In this document: in pieces, positions 1-10,540 of the stretch | Layout of the letters: each line of letters opens with the position of its first letter | How positions within the stretch are numbered: the stretch's first letter is position 1 | Origin: Guadua angustifolia | Lineage: Eukaryota; Streptophyta; Magnoliopsida; Poales; Poaceae | Direction of reading: 5' to 3' | NCBI GenBank assembly: GCA_036346375.1 | Contig: JAYEVE010000921.1 | Location: forward strand, 1 to 64,000 | Length of the DNA stretch: 64,000 nucleotides | Translations under genes and position numbers: made by a program | The notes under the pieces: generated by a model | Database searches by the model: none | What the model was told of the DNA's origin: nothing | What the model saw: the letters and a program-made list of their open reading frames with translations, nothing else

Positions 1-705
1 CAAAGGTTTATACTGGTTCGAGCCCCTGCGAAGGTAATAGCTCTACTCCAGTCGCCTTGCGGCGGTGATCTTTGCTATGTTGGTGTACAGGGATGTGTTT
101 ACAGCTCAAGCAATGGTGGTTTCTAGCTCGGGCTGTTGTGTGTACCGTGTCGTTGTCCTCTGCGTTTGTGCATATCCAGCTTTTATACCTCCCTCTGCGT
201 AACTGTCAGGAGAAATCTTCGGATCGAGGCCCTTAATGCGCATTGAGAGCCGTTTGTAACCGTCCCGGGCTTGCCGCGCACTCCTGCACCACCCGTGAGA
301 CCACGTCTTGGTAACTGCCCAGTAAATGCACGTGCCGGGATCCAAGGAAATCAACGACCCGAGCAAAGGCAGGCCCGTACTCGAGGTCGTGCGGGACTCG
401 AACTCGAGGTCGCGCGCGCGAAACCTGAGCCCCTACGAAAGCAAGGGCGTGACAGGGGGACCGCCGAGCTAGGGGCATCTTGACAGTAAGCGAGGCCAAA
501 GGATTGCCCCAAATTTCGAGCCACGGCAAGACACAGGTGTACGAACTTCCACCGTCCTATGGTCTATTCGTACCCGCGACAAGTCGAGCCACGAGTCCAC
601 ACCTTCCACTCGTGTTGATGCCGGCCGCCCCGCCTCCAGAGATTCTGTTGGGCTCTGCAGAGTCGGCTTAGTCGACCAAGTCGATTTCGAAAGCACGAAC
701 GGTCT
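1..705 (-). mobile_element. Partial LTR of a Gypsy element, minus orientation
   Basis: This is an LTR read on the minus strand and cut by the window edge in its R/U5 part. Its reverse complement matches the plus-strand LTR at 4200-4570 in order: a TATA box, an ACAACG...AGCTCGAG-like stretch, the GAGTAGAGCTATTAC block (the copy here is at 30-50) and the GGCTCGAACCA block. The U3 part (about 200-705) is more diverged, so the outer edge is estimated from the TATA-to-edge distance of the other copy. It meets plus-strand Gypsy pol sequence near 725. It may be a solo LTR or the end of an element lying to the left. Confidence 0.6.
181..187 (-). promoter_or_regulatory. TATA box of the minus-strand LTR
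   Basis: TATAAAA on the minus strand, preceded by GGAGG. It aligns with TATAAAAA at 4343-4350 in the plus-strand LTR and is followed by the same downstream blocks. It is the likely core promoter of this LTR. Confidence 0.55.
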
Positions 706-724
706 CTTGACCTTACCCTTGCGG

Positions 725-1012
725 AAGAAGTAAGATGTCAGCATCGCTCACGATCAACGCACTACCGCAAGCTCTTCGCAGACATGCGTCTTCGCTTAAG
801 ACGACCTAGGAAGCTCCTTGTTGGGGACCCTAGCAGAGGCGGATTCGTGGCTCGTCCGCACCAACAAGTTGTCCCCCCACGTGGAGGGCCCCTATAGAGT
901 CGTTTCAGCAGATCGCACGGGCTTCACGGCTAGCGATGCCCGATGGCGAGAGAGCTCTCTAGCTCGTGGAACATAGATCGGCTTCGAAGTTTATGTGTAA
1001 ACTCTATACCTT
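725..1012 (+). pseudogene. C-terminal end of Gypsy pol polyprotein (remnant)
   Basis: The plus-strand reading around 828-920 gives KLSPHVEGPYRV, the conserved block after the integrase core of Ty3/gypsy polyproteins (usually KLSPKWEGPYRV). Further on, SSWNIDRLRSLCV matches the family's closing motif (WN...LRRFYV). The two blocks lie in different frames and stops lie between them, so this is a decayed remnant. Everything upstream (gag, protease, RT, RNase H, most of integrase) is absent, replaced by the opposite-facing LTR at 1-705. The direction agrees with the plus-strand LTR at 3830-4673, which places this as the 3' end of pol of the same element. Confidence 0.65.
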
Positions 1013-1621
1013 ACATTTCAATAAAATTTGTTGTTCCTTTCTCGCTCTTTATGCTTGCTTCCACTTGTTTTGTTACCGTTCTTTTTCTGAGCCTTCTTTT
1101 TATTCGAACCACGACCTTTAAATGCGGCACATTTGCTCTTGGTCTAAGTGTCGCGAGTTCGATGTTCACCCAGGTGGATTTGAGCTAAACGTAGTAGAAC
1201 CTCTTTCGCAATCTAGCTCTCGTGCGTGCGGGCAGAGTTGAGAGCCTCGCCACTTTCATCGAAAGGCAATGCGGCGTGGTCGCAGTGGTAATTCGAGCGT
1301 TAACCTGGGTGTGACCATCCACTTAACGGGCTCGCTTTGTGTCACTCCCCTTGCGGGCCTTTCCTCTACTCTACAGGTCGTGGCCGCTCGTCCGTGTCTA
1401 CATCTTGTGCCCAAGGCACGCGTCGCTCGACCTCGGGCCCAACGGGGGCTGGATAATGCTATCCTATCGGCGCACGACCAAGAGAGCGCGAGCGTGGCGA
1501 GCGAGCAAAGCCGGAGGGACAAGTATCCGCAACTATGAATTTAAATCAGGGACGAGGTTTCTTTGTTCTCCCAAAAAACGATCTGTTTTCTATTAGAACA
1601 TTACTTGCTTTGTAACGTCTT

Positions 1622-3281
1622 TTACAGCTCGGCCATCTCGCGGGCAAGCTTCTCTTGTTCGAGCTCGGCAACTTTGGCCCTCAGGGCCGACAGCTCGCTC
1701 TGGTTCTGGAGGGCCACCGTGGAGGCATCCGCAACTCGGTGCCGTTCATCTTGGAGTTGGGCCATGGCACTCGTCGCCGCCCTTTTTGCACGCTCAAGTC
1801 TCCCTTCGAGCTCCAAGACCTTGGCCTCGAGCTCGGGGGACGCCTTCCCCGAGGAAGACGATCGGACCGCGGCAGCCTTCTCCAGTGCCTCGACCTTGGC
1901 TCGCTCGTCCTCGACCGCCTTGTTAGCGTGCCCAAGCTTCTCTTAGAGTTCCAGGACCTTGGCCTCGAGCTCGGGGGACGCCTTTCGGCAGGGGAGACGT
2001 CCGCTCTGCAGCAGCCTTCTCCAGAGCTTCGACTTTAGCCCGCTCGGCCTCGAGCGCCTTGGCCGCCTGCGCTGTTCTTGCTCCTGACCTTAAAGCCGTG
2101 GTCGCTTGAGGCCCCTGGCCTACTCAAGCTCTGCCGCGTGAGCTACCTCTTGCGCCCTCATCGTCTGGCGCAGATCGTCGAGCTCTTGGGCCTGCTGCTC
2201 GAGCTCCCCCTGCTCGACCTTGATGGTCCTGATGAGCTTGAAACGCTCAACCTCCTGCGCCTCTCGGCGTTCAGAGGCCCTCAAGACGCCGGCATGCTCT
2301 TGAAGGCCTTGTAGCCCTCGAGAGGCATGGTCGATCACCTTCACGATGAAAAGGGTGGCCCAAAATGAGAGGGGACAAGGAGCTCAGACTACGAACTACG
2401 AAGTGTGCGGGAAGACCCTTACCTCGCGGAGATGCCCCTCCAGGCGTGCGCGGGTGAATTCCTCGCGGTCATCAATACGATCGCGAGGGATCTCCTCCTC
2501 CTCGTCGACCGCCGTGCCAGTGTCAGGGTCGACCTCGGCCACATTGGCGACTTGGGCGAGACCACGAGTCCCCGCCCGGAGGCGGCCCCGGTCATCCGCC
2601 GCCTCCGGTGGGTTAAACCTATCGATGGGGGAGGGCATGGCGGCAGTGCTAGCCCCGATCTCCACGGCCGGGGCCCCGCTCGTCTCCGGTGCCAAGGGGA
2701 TGGCGACCGGATCCGCCACGGCGTTCTCGACTTCCGTGGCCTGGGATGCTGCGGCCTCAGCACCCGACGCAGCCGCATCTGGGCAGGTCTGCGGAGCTCC
2801 CACGGCCTGATCACCTTCGGTGGCCGGCGGGGTCGAGGCCTCGGTGCCTGGAGCGGCCGTGGTCGGGGGAGTTTGGGGTGTCACCTCGGGTGCAGCCACG
2901 AAGCCTTGGGTGTCCTCCCATGATGCGCCTCGGGAGGGTCGACACGACACTTGCTGTCGTCGCGCCTCGCCGATCTTTGAAGTCTTCCTTGGACACGGGC
3001 CGGTTTTCCTCCTCGTCGTGTCGTCGATTTTGGTAGAATTCACCAAGGGGTGATGGCTTTCGTCGGCCTCGGGATCATCTCGCCTTTGGGGTCTCTTCCT
3101 CCGTCGACGGGCTTTCCCTCGTATGTGACGTCGAAGTTCCCTTTCTTGAGGTAGAACCATCGCCGGACCACGACCCGAGGGAGTCCCGAGCTTGGATCTT
3201 GGGAAGGACCACTTGAGCCCTGTTCATTGTCGGAAATAGAGACACCCGACCACGGGTCCTTCCCTGAGTGGAAGAGGTCAA
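1622..3281 (-). pseudogene. Antisense ORF protein of Tat-like retroelement (frameshifted)
   Basis: Coding sequence on the strand opposite to pol. From its N-terminal side (high coordinates): a basic, Ser/Thr-rich part (3281-3075), a Pro/Ala/Thr-rich low-complexity part (about 2960-2600), an acidic stretch with EEEEIPRDRIDDREE (about 2500-2450), and a C-terminal coiled coil with Leu/Glu/Gln heptads (2344-2120 and 1816-1622, for example LRAKVAELEQEKLAREMAEL). The stop is at 1622-1624. The frame shifts several times between these parts. The third-position G/C bias fits real, once-selected coding sequence. Function is unknown. The coiled coil suggests a structural or Gag-like role, but this is inference. 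Confidence 0.5.
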
Positions 3282-3391
3282 ATACCTAAGAAGAAGCGAG
3301 GGGTTGGGAAGGATTCCTAGGAACCCCTCGCACGAGGTGGGAGAAGATGGCGAGAGTAAGAATGGAGTTCGACTGTGTTTATGAGCTCGAT

Positions 3392-3794
3392 CTACGCGGT
3401 GGTGAGGACCACGGAGAGGAACTTCGCTCTTGAGTCCATGGCAGTCAAGAGGACGTAGTGCTTTCGGTCTGACGATTTCATCGTCCCCAGGGTTAACTCG
3501 GTCTCGTTGCGGCGGCCCGCCATGTGAATGGGTCGAGCAGTCCTAGGGTCTCGAGTTCCTTCATCCTTGAAGGCGACAATGTGCTCCTCCCTAGCTTGGC
3601 CATGGCGATCGCGGCGATTTCGATCGATGGCGGGGGAAGAAGGTTTTTTGCTTGGGCGGAAAGGCTTTGAAGACGAAGGGCGCTGGTCGGGAAGCTCCCT
3701 CAAGAGTCGCTGCGGTTTTGAGTTTATAAGCCGCACCGTCGTCAAATTCGACCGCGGTAACCGTGAGGACGCAAGCCGCGATTTGGCGGTGCAA
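3392..3794 (-). other. Possible 5' extension of the antisense ORF
   Basis: A 117-residue minus-strand reading (3745-3392) and an overlapping one from 3794 are GC-rich and Arg/Pro/Lys-rich, and lie just upstream of the antisense coding region. They could be its N-terminal part or leader. I recognise no domain, and chance openness in GC-rich DNA is possible. Confidence 0.25.
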
Positions 3795-3829
3795 TTAAGG
3801 CGGCGGCGGTTTGAGATATGGCAGTGTCC

Positions 3830-4673
3830 ACCAACCGTTAAAGATCCGTGTCGAGGCTTGAGATCAAGAGGCGCCAGTGTCGTATCATCAAGGCAGGCGT
3901 TACGTTTCGCTTCGACCTACGACCTCAAGGGAATTACGGGAATCGATCTCGGCTATAGAGACTCAAGGTCAACTGTGTTCCAAAGACCGACCTTAAGCCT
4001 CGAGGGCCGACGAGGGTTTGGCGTCCCTTGACCGCCGCAAGACGTAGTCAACGGACCCCTAAGCTCGGAGGCCCCGCCACGACTGGTGAGTGCGTGCGGC
4101 GCTTTCGACCTAGAGCGCGCTTAGTCCGAGCTGCGGCCCCGCCGACCTCGACCGCTTCAGGCGAGCCCTTGTTCGGGCTGATCCACCCTTGAATTTGGAT
4201 CAAGCATATGATCCGTGGTTGCTCAAAGGCGCTGGTCGTGGTAGAAGCAGATCGAGCAACAAGTTCGGGCGGTTCTCGCCTGCCCTCAACGTGCATGAAG
4301 GCCACTTCCAGAATCTCTCCCGGTAGTTGCATGCAGAGGAAGTATAAAAACCAAGGAAGCACAGTCCTTTGGGGGACACGAAGACAACGCACAACACGCC
4401 CTAGCTCGAGCTTAGACATAGCCATTGTTGAACTTGAGTTTGTAAAACACCCTTGTACTCGTAATTAGCTAAAAGCTGCCGCAAAAGCGATCGAGTAGAG
4501 CTATTACTTCCACAGGCTCGAACCAAGATAAATCTCGGCCTCACGCTCGTTGTCGCCTTACTCAGACTAACACCACGCCAACACATTTCCTCCGTCTGAA
4601 GCGAAGCACACGGGTCCCAGATCACACCGACTTCATCTCATTTCTTGCGGTTGGATGATCCCGATCGTCGACA
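3830..4673 (+). repeat. LTR (3') of the Tat-like element
   Basis: The TATA box (TATAAAAA, 4343-4350) is followed by a stretch that matches the minus-strand LTR at the window start, including GAGTAGAGCTATTAC (4495-4509) and GGCTCGAACCA (4517-4527). The 3' end is taken as the CA at 4672-4673. The 5' edge is uncertain by about 50 bp because no clear polypurine tract is visible. Confidence 0.55.
4343..4350 (+). promoter_or_regulatory. TATA box of the plus-strand LTR
   Basis: TATAAAAA preceded by GCAGAGGAAG. It sits about 330 bp before the LTR end, as expected for an LTR promoter, and is conserved with the other LTR copy. Confidence 0.55.
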
Positions 4674-4867
4674 GAAAGTTAGAATTGAAACACATATGTA
4701 AACAAAAGAGTACGTAAAATTACACAAGAATCACAACAATATATTGAAACAAATACGCACATAAAAAACAGAGAAGCTCATTACAATATATCGAAATAGT
4801 TCCAACAATTTGTCAAGACACAACACTCGCAACAGCTAGATACAAAACAGAGTTCATACAACACACG
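4674..4867. other. Spacer, A/T-rich, no gene
   Basis: About 190 bp between the LTR end and the last codon of the Mutator transposase. It probably represents the transposase 3' UTR cut by the retroelement. No terminal inverted repeat of the Mutator element was found here. Confidence 0.4.
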
Positions 4868-7561
4868 TTACATCGATGAAATATAAATTTGATATATGAC
4901 ATATGATAATGCAAACTGCTTGTCATCTGGGGCGATGGCGTCGCTGCATAGCTCGCAGAGGACGATCCTTCCCCACCGTCGGGTGACCATCTCCTCCTTC
5001 GTCTTCTTCGTTTTGTGCTTGCGATTTTTGAGCGTATGTCCTCGTTGGTTGCACAATGAGCATTTCTTCACACGTTTGCGGCTTGACTCATCCATGTCAT
5101 TTCTTATACGCCTTGTTTTTCGGCATACCCTCGCCTCTTCTCGCATCAAAATCAGGACCCGTAACCTTTCATCAACACTAGGAGTTACGGTGAAAGAACC
5201 CACAACCCCATAACCATAAAGCTCCTCGCTCCAAGTTGTCATCACCCTTTCCTTCATAAAATATTCAGATAGGTATATACCAGGTTGCATTCCAAATAAA
5301 GCACATGCGGCTATGACAAGAGAACATGACCTATGCAAAAGGTATGGCTTGTTGCACGAGCATTTGCACTCAGCCTGTAAGATGCACTCCTGGGTGACAA
5401 CCCTCTGGTTGGTTCCACACCTTCCTTTATCCCTACAGATCACCTCGAAGCGCAGTATCCGCGCACCAACTTTGATAGCTCTATGTTTGGCCGCCTTCTG
5501 ACTCTTCTCATCCATGTATTTCGTGATCATCGAAGAGTACAAGAACTTCTTATCTCTCATTACTATGTCAGCAGCTGCATGCTTGTCCACAAAGTACTTG
5601 GTTGTACCCCTTAGCACTCCCTCGACAATTCCTACCAACGGAAGACACCTCATCCCTCGCATTACCCAGTTGTAAACTTCTGCAAAGTTAGTGGTCATCA
5701 CACCGTATCTGGCACCATGTGTGTCATATAACAGTGACCACTTCTCTTTCGGTTCGTGCTTGATCCAGTCCGAGAAACATTTGATTGGCTTTTGCCTCCG
5801 ACGATGGTTAGTCGCCTCATCCTCTGTTGGCGGGGAAAAGAGGCTCACTTTGCTCGTGTTCCACTCGGCACTAGTGTTGTTAAATGCGCTCCTTGTGTTT
5901 CCTTGTCGTCATCAAGATTTTTCCCGAGTTGAACTTACTCTCCTGGTTGTGGTTACATAGTCTTTTAAATATGTTCATCAGTTGCTTGTTCCTGAATTGC
6001 TTATAGAAGTTTGCACCCAAATGCCACATGCACCATCAACTCTGCAAGTCAGGCCATCGGAATGGCTCTTCTTCCCCTGTTTGCAGCTGGTTGATAGCAC
6101 TAAGCAAGCCAGCATGCCTGTCATGCAACACGCACACATCTGGACGAGTTTTGACCACCCCGATCTTCAAGTTTCGTTGGAACCACAACCAACTCTCGTA
6201 GTTCCCATCGACGCCCACAGCTGTCAGTATTTGCCCTCTGTATTTTCCGGTCAAGAAAGTGCCGTCCACGCACAACAATGGACGACAGTGATAAAACGCC
6301 TTAATGCAAGCTCCGAATGCGAAGAACACTCTCCTCAGATGCCTTTTAGTTGGCCACTTGATTGACGGACAATCTTGATAATCATAGTAGATCCCAGGAT
6401 TTCTTCCCTGAATGCAACCCGAAGAAAGGCAGCGCGGTTATGGTACTGAGTCTTCAAACTTCCCAAACCTCATTTCTAATGCCTGCTTTCCCTCCACGCC
6501 TTCCCATAGCTAATTGTGTATCGATATCTGTTCTCGATCACTTGGATAATAACACGGGGCTCAAAACTCGGGTTCTCCACTATCTCTGTGTACATGATGT
6601 TCGCGACATATCCGGATGTGAGGTTCTCGTGAGCCATCATCTGTCCTCAGTCATACATGTATCTTCGCCGACCTTCGAACATAGCCAATGGGTGCCCCAT
6701 TTGGGCTTATACGCATGCACTCTCTACGACACCCATGGATCTCACACACCACGTCAGCAGCAGTTGGGGTGGATTTCTTAACCCTGAAAGTCCTTCTTAA
6801 TGATAGAGCCCAATCTTTCACGGCATCCTGCACAGCCTCTTTTGTCGGGTACATACTGTTAGGCCTAACCTCATTATTAATATACTGCCAAGGTATATCG
6901 TTGCTTTCATTGACAATCAGCTTATCAAATTGCTGCGTGCTCCACTCGGCTGGCACAAGCGGCTCCGTACCTCCATCTTCCTCATCCGACTCATCGTCGT
7001 CCTCCTCTTCTGCTCTGCTGTACTCACGGTCTTCCTCTTCCATCCTAGCTGTTCTTTCATCAATTTGCTCACCTTCGTCTACCAGTCCTCGCGCTTCTTG
7101 GCCAACATTTTCATCATCCTCCCGAAACTCAACCTGTTCACCACTTTGGCAAATGATGTCATCGTTGCATTGCTGAACATGTTGCTCATGGCTAAATCCC
7201 CCAATTTCGATGTCACCAAATCGAGCTCATTTTGAGGTCGACTACACTCACCGCAAGATCCAAGCTGGCTGCTGGGGGCAACATCCTCTCATATGCTTGC
7301 ACTAAAAGCACCGATTCCATCCCCGTTGCTCGCCCTCACATATGATTCCACGATCACGGTTCCTTCAGCTCAACTAGCTCGATAGAATAAGGTCGTTTGC
7401 ATACTACATAGGCAAAATACCTTCAACTCGCACTTCTCTTGTTCCATCCGAAAAGTATAATACAACCATTTCAACACGTAGCAAATGTGCGCCTTGACCC
7501 TACTCAAACTTACGTCTACATCATGCATGTTACTTAGATCTCGCACCTCCAAACCATGCAT
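4868..7561 (-). pseudogene. Mutator-like (MULE/MuDR) transposase, frameshifted
   Basis: DDE transposase of a Mutator-like DNA transposon, acting in the nucleus. Parts in order on the minus strand: N-terminal region (7561-7045, several frames; Asp/Glu-rich stretch near 7000); the MuDR-type N-terminal domain (LSLRRTFRVKKS, about 6790); the catalytic core with CVDGTFLTGKYRGQILTAVG (about 6230-6290); and the C-terminal half (5848-4868). The last part holds a SWIM zinc finger (CKCSCNK...LLHRSC, about residues 158-174 of that segment) followed by the family's usual YGYGVVGSFT. A C-terminal zinc knuckle (CSLCNQRGHTLKN) lacks its final Cys, which reads Arg. Frame breaks lie near 7240, between 6650 and 6330, and between 6036 and 5848. 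The total of about 2.7 kb matches full-length family members, so it is complete but inactive as written. Confidence 0.85.
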
Positions 7562-7707
7562 TATAACCCCTCTCCATAATAGATTCTAAATGGAACTCGT
7601 TCTATCATATCTGCGAATCCATTCATTCACCCACGAATTAATTATTTTTCGTAAAAAATACTGTGACACCTAACATAACTATACCTACATGCTACAAACA
7701 TATCTAA
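7562..7707. other. MULE 5' flank, no gene
   Basis: A/T-rich DNA upstream of the transposase start. No feature beyond the tandem repeats that follow. Confidence 0.4.
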
Positions 7708-7915
7708 CCGTAAAAAACATCTAAATTCCTAAAATATATATCGGCGTACTTCTATCCGTAAAAAACATCTAAATTCTTAAGAATATATATCGGCGTACTT
7801 CTATCCGTAAAAAACATCTACATTCCTAACAACATATAGATTACCTACATCTAACTATATTTCCATGAATCTATATCAACATACTCCTATCCGTAAAAAT
7901 ATCTAAATTCGCTAA
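7708..7915. repeat. 48-bp tandem repeat (3 copies plus a degenerate fourth)
   Basis: Units beginning CCGTAAAAAACATCTA start at 7708, 7756 and 7805. A diverged unit starts at 7891. The first two units continue into TATATATCGGCGTACTTCTAT. The array lies in the 5' flank of the Mutator transposase. Confidence 0.85.
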
Positions 7916-8028
7916 ATCTACCCGTAACATATCAAATGACCTAGATCTAAAACTATTTCTAATATACCATAATCTACTACTAAAAAAAGTAAACAACAAA
8001 AATTTACCTCCAAATAGTTGCGCAGAAT

Positions 8029-8092
8029 CTCTCCCTCTTCCTTCTTTTCTCTCCTCTCCTTTTCCCCCTCTTCCTCTCTCTCTCTTTCTCAA
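8029..8092. repeat. Polypyrimidine (CT-rich) tract
   Basis: More than 60 bp consisting almost only of C and T on the plus strand, upstream of the Mutator transposase. It may be a promoter-proximal GA/CT element for the minus-strand gene, or simple-sequence drift. Confidence 0.6.
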
Positions 8093-8202
8093 ATTTTAAA
8101 CCGAGCGCAATGGCTACAGTGCCGAGCGAGAGCCTATTATAAACGTTCATGTCGCCTTTTGGTGGGCGGCAGGGCCCTTGTCGCCGACCATCCGATCGAT
8201 TA

Positions 8203-8267
8203 CTCTGTCGCCGATGAAATGGCGGCATGGGTCATTCGATTCTGCCGCCATTTGATCGGCGACAGAG
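8203..8267. repeat. Perfect-type hairpin with 25-bp arms
   Basis: Left arm 8203-8227 and right arm 8243-8267 are inverted copies with 24 of 25 pairs matching, around a 15-base loop. The arms contain GTCGCCGAT and AATGGCGGCA. Related GTCGCC words occur at 8150-8190. It may be a terminal or subterminal repeat of the Mutator element or of another DNA transposon. Confidence 0.7.
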
Positions 8268-8559
8268 GGTCAGTGGCGTGGCCTCTGTCGCCTGCTTTTG
8301 CTATTTAGGCCCATGCCGCCCATCCAGCAGCATGTGGGTATATTCTGTAATTTTTTGTGGTATATTTTTGAAATTTTGATTAAAAATTGTATTATTTAAA
8401 AAATTCCCAACATAGCTCTTCTATCCTGGTTCATTGCCACACTCAGCGAGGAATTCTTCATGACCGACCTAGGCGCGCTCCACTCCTTTTTTTGGGGGCA
8501 TTTCAGTGCAGAGCATGCCTGCAGGCCTTCATCTCTTTGTAGCGACAATATGTTGTGGA

Positions 8560-8765
8560 CCTGCTTGACAAGGTCGGGATGAGCGATTGCAGGCTATGGT
8601 CGCCAAACGGTTTGGCTACCATAGCCTAATCTCAGTATTAACGCTTCAAAACGAGTTTTAACGCGGGATTAGGCTATTGTCGTCAAATGGTGTGGCGATT
8701 ACCTATTTTTGCCGAATGGTTTGGCGACCATCAGATTTTCGCCAAACGTTTTGACGACTGTATAT
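8560..8765. repeat. Cluster of short palindromes (GCCAAAC/GTTTGGC)
   Basis: A 37-bp palindrome at 8591-8627 (arms of 18 bases, one mismatch) is followed by related palindromic units near 8680-8700, 8709-8731 and 8736-8757, each built on GCCAAACG...TTTGGCGA. A second inverted relation links 8612-8645 with 8660-8690. It looks like the subterminal region of a DNA transposon. The flank TATTATTTAAAAAA at 8831-8843 resembles one at 8389-8402. Confidence 0.6.
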
Positions 8766-9111
8766 TATGTCTGCAATTTTTTTAATACGTGTATTAATAT
8801 CGCAATTTGTAAATAAAATAATATTATTTAAAAAAATTCCTGATCTCACTGCTTATCGAAGCCTTGCGGGGTGGTCTGCAGTACCTCACAATTCCTCAGC
8901 CGGATATTGCGTACGTTGAGCAACAGGTCTGTTTGCACATGTACTTGCCACGGATCAGACTACCAAACACCAAACCTCTTCAATCCAGTCGTGCAACCCT
9001 TCAGCCATATAACACAGCCGAAAGCTACTTTTCAAAAAAAACTACAACCATACCAAACAGGACCACAAACCAAGAGAAAACGTGGTGGACCATAGCTAGG
9101 CAACTGTAATA

Positions 9112-9363
9112 CTCCCTCCATTCCAAAATATAAGGTACGCACGCATTTCAAGATTCAAACTTTGAAATATTTGACCAATGATTTGTCTAACTATATAAAA
9201 ATTTTGTGATATAAAAGTGATACCATTGAATTCATATTTAAAAGTACTTTGTAATGATAGTGATTTTGTTTGTATGAATGATATTGGATAAGAGAAATCA
9301 AAGGTTAAAATATAGTTTAGGAGGCCGTCAAAGTCAAACCCTTATATTTTGGAATGGAGGGAG
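9112..9363. mobile_element. Stowaway MITE, 252 bp
   Basis: It starts CTCCCTCCATTCCAAAATAT and ends with the inverted copy (...TTTTGGAATGGAGGGAG). A TA dinucleotide lies on each side (9110-9111 and 9364-9365), as for Tc1/mariner-type Stowaway elements. The interior is A/T-rich and non-coding. The two terminal repeats are nearly identical over more than 20 bases. Confidence 0.93.
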
Positions 9364-10400
9364 TAATATGTTTCCTGCCTGCCCAACCAGAGCAATGGCC
9401 CAGTGGACCGAGTTTGCAAAGAGCTCAACACGATGCAGTCCTGCAGATTGTAGTCATCTGGATGCAGTTAATGTAGGAACACTGGAGCAGATCAAAATCC
9501 TCTTTGATGCTTCGCACTCTGCTACTCTGTATTCCATTATTGCTTGCTTGTCAAGCTCCAAGCATCCTATTATCGTTCAATGGCATCCAATTATTGTTCA
9601 ATGGCTGATATCATCTGCTGGTAAAAGGCAGATTGACAGGTGAATGGGATACCCAGGTTATTTCTCTGTTCTTGCAGCGTCTCTTGAATTTGGAAGCGTC
9701 TCAGGTTGGTAGAGTCCATCCCACGTTCATCTCGTGTGTTAAGTCTAAATCAAATGGTTCACATTAAGGGGTACATGGTAACACTCTAAAGTGGGTTTAC
9801 ACTCGATATGTTGCCTCTATGGTGCCTAGGCATTATGATTTCAAATGCATAAATTCACGCTAAATTCGGATATATTTTCCAAAAATCAATTTGAGGTTAT
9901 ATACTCATCTATAACAATTCAAATGAAACACATACATTTGAAAAAATATACTCGAATTTAAAGATTTTGAACGAATTTTGATCACATGCTTTGTTGATTT
10001 ATATATAATCAGCACATACCTACGATCAAATTATCATCAAAAAAGGAAAATATATTTTGAATTTCAAATCAAACTTATTTGAACTAGTTAGTAAACTAGT
10101 TAAACTCAACTTCCTTAAAATTTCAAAAAATTTCGCATACGACACATAGTGGAAATACCTGTTTTGAATCATGGTGCAAGATGTCTAAAGTAATTATACT
10201 ATATGTGTGTGTATGCGTGCATTTGTCCGTATAATGTTGGCAATGATGTGCAGAGTTAGATTTAGTTGCATGGGCAGTTCATATGTCATGAGACGAAAAT
10301 ATCAGGGACAGTGGTTACACAGAGACACCATCCTTTCCATTCCAAAGACTGAATTAACTGACAAATCATTCTTATTTATGCGCTTCCTGCTGTAAAATTC
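9364..10400. other. Spacer, no gene; 21-bp tandem duplication at 9562-9603
   Basis: Non-coding DNA between the Stowaway MITE and the 3' UTR of the ALDH gene. The one structure seen is a 21-bp unit (GCATCC...GTTCAATG) repeated twice at 9562-9603 with a few mismatches. Confidence 0.5.
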
Positions 10401-10540
10401 AATAACTTACACCCGAAAGTCCGATGATATGTATATTATACAGCTATGAACACACACATGCACTGAAATGTCTTGCATTGACAGCATGGTAAACTTATAC
10501 TCTGCAGCCTGGTCAACAAATACTGTACTGAAGAGACAGA
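10401..10540 (-). other. Probable 3' UTR of the ALDH gene
   Basis: A/T-rich DNA directly after the stop codon (10541-10543), with TATATTATAC-like words near 10430. The extent of the UTR cannot be fixed from the sequence. Confidence 0.4.

Larger units (their letters stand above)
725..4673 (+). mobile_element. 3' half of a Ty3/gypsy element, Tat-like, with antisense ORF
   Basis: In order on the plus strand: end of pol (725-1012), a non-coding stretch (about 1013-1620), a long coding region on the opposite strand (1622-3281, perhaps to 3794), and an LTR (about 3830-4673). A long 3' region holding an antisense ORF is known for the Tat lineage of plant gypsy elements (Grande of maize is the best known case). 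The assignment to Tat is inferred from this layout, since no RT is present. The right edge is set at GTCGACA (4667-4673), a plausible ...CA terminus. Confidence 0.6.

Noticed and set aside
2405..2923. 172-codon plus-strand open frame
   Set aside because: It is the mirror image of the antisense coding region at 2396-3160, which has the recognisable low-complexity and coiled-coil pattern.
7708..7915. Possible CRISPR-like spaced repeats
   Set aside because: The units are direct 48-bp tandem repeats without unique spacers, and the DNA is a plant genome.
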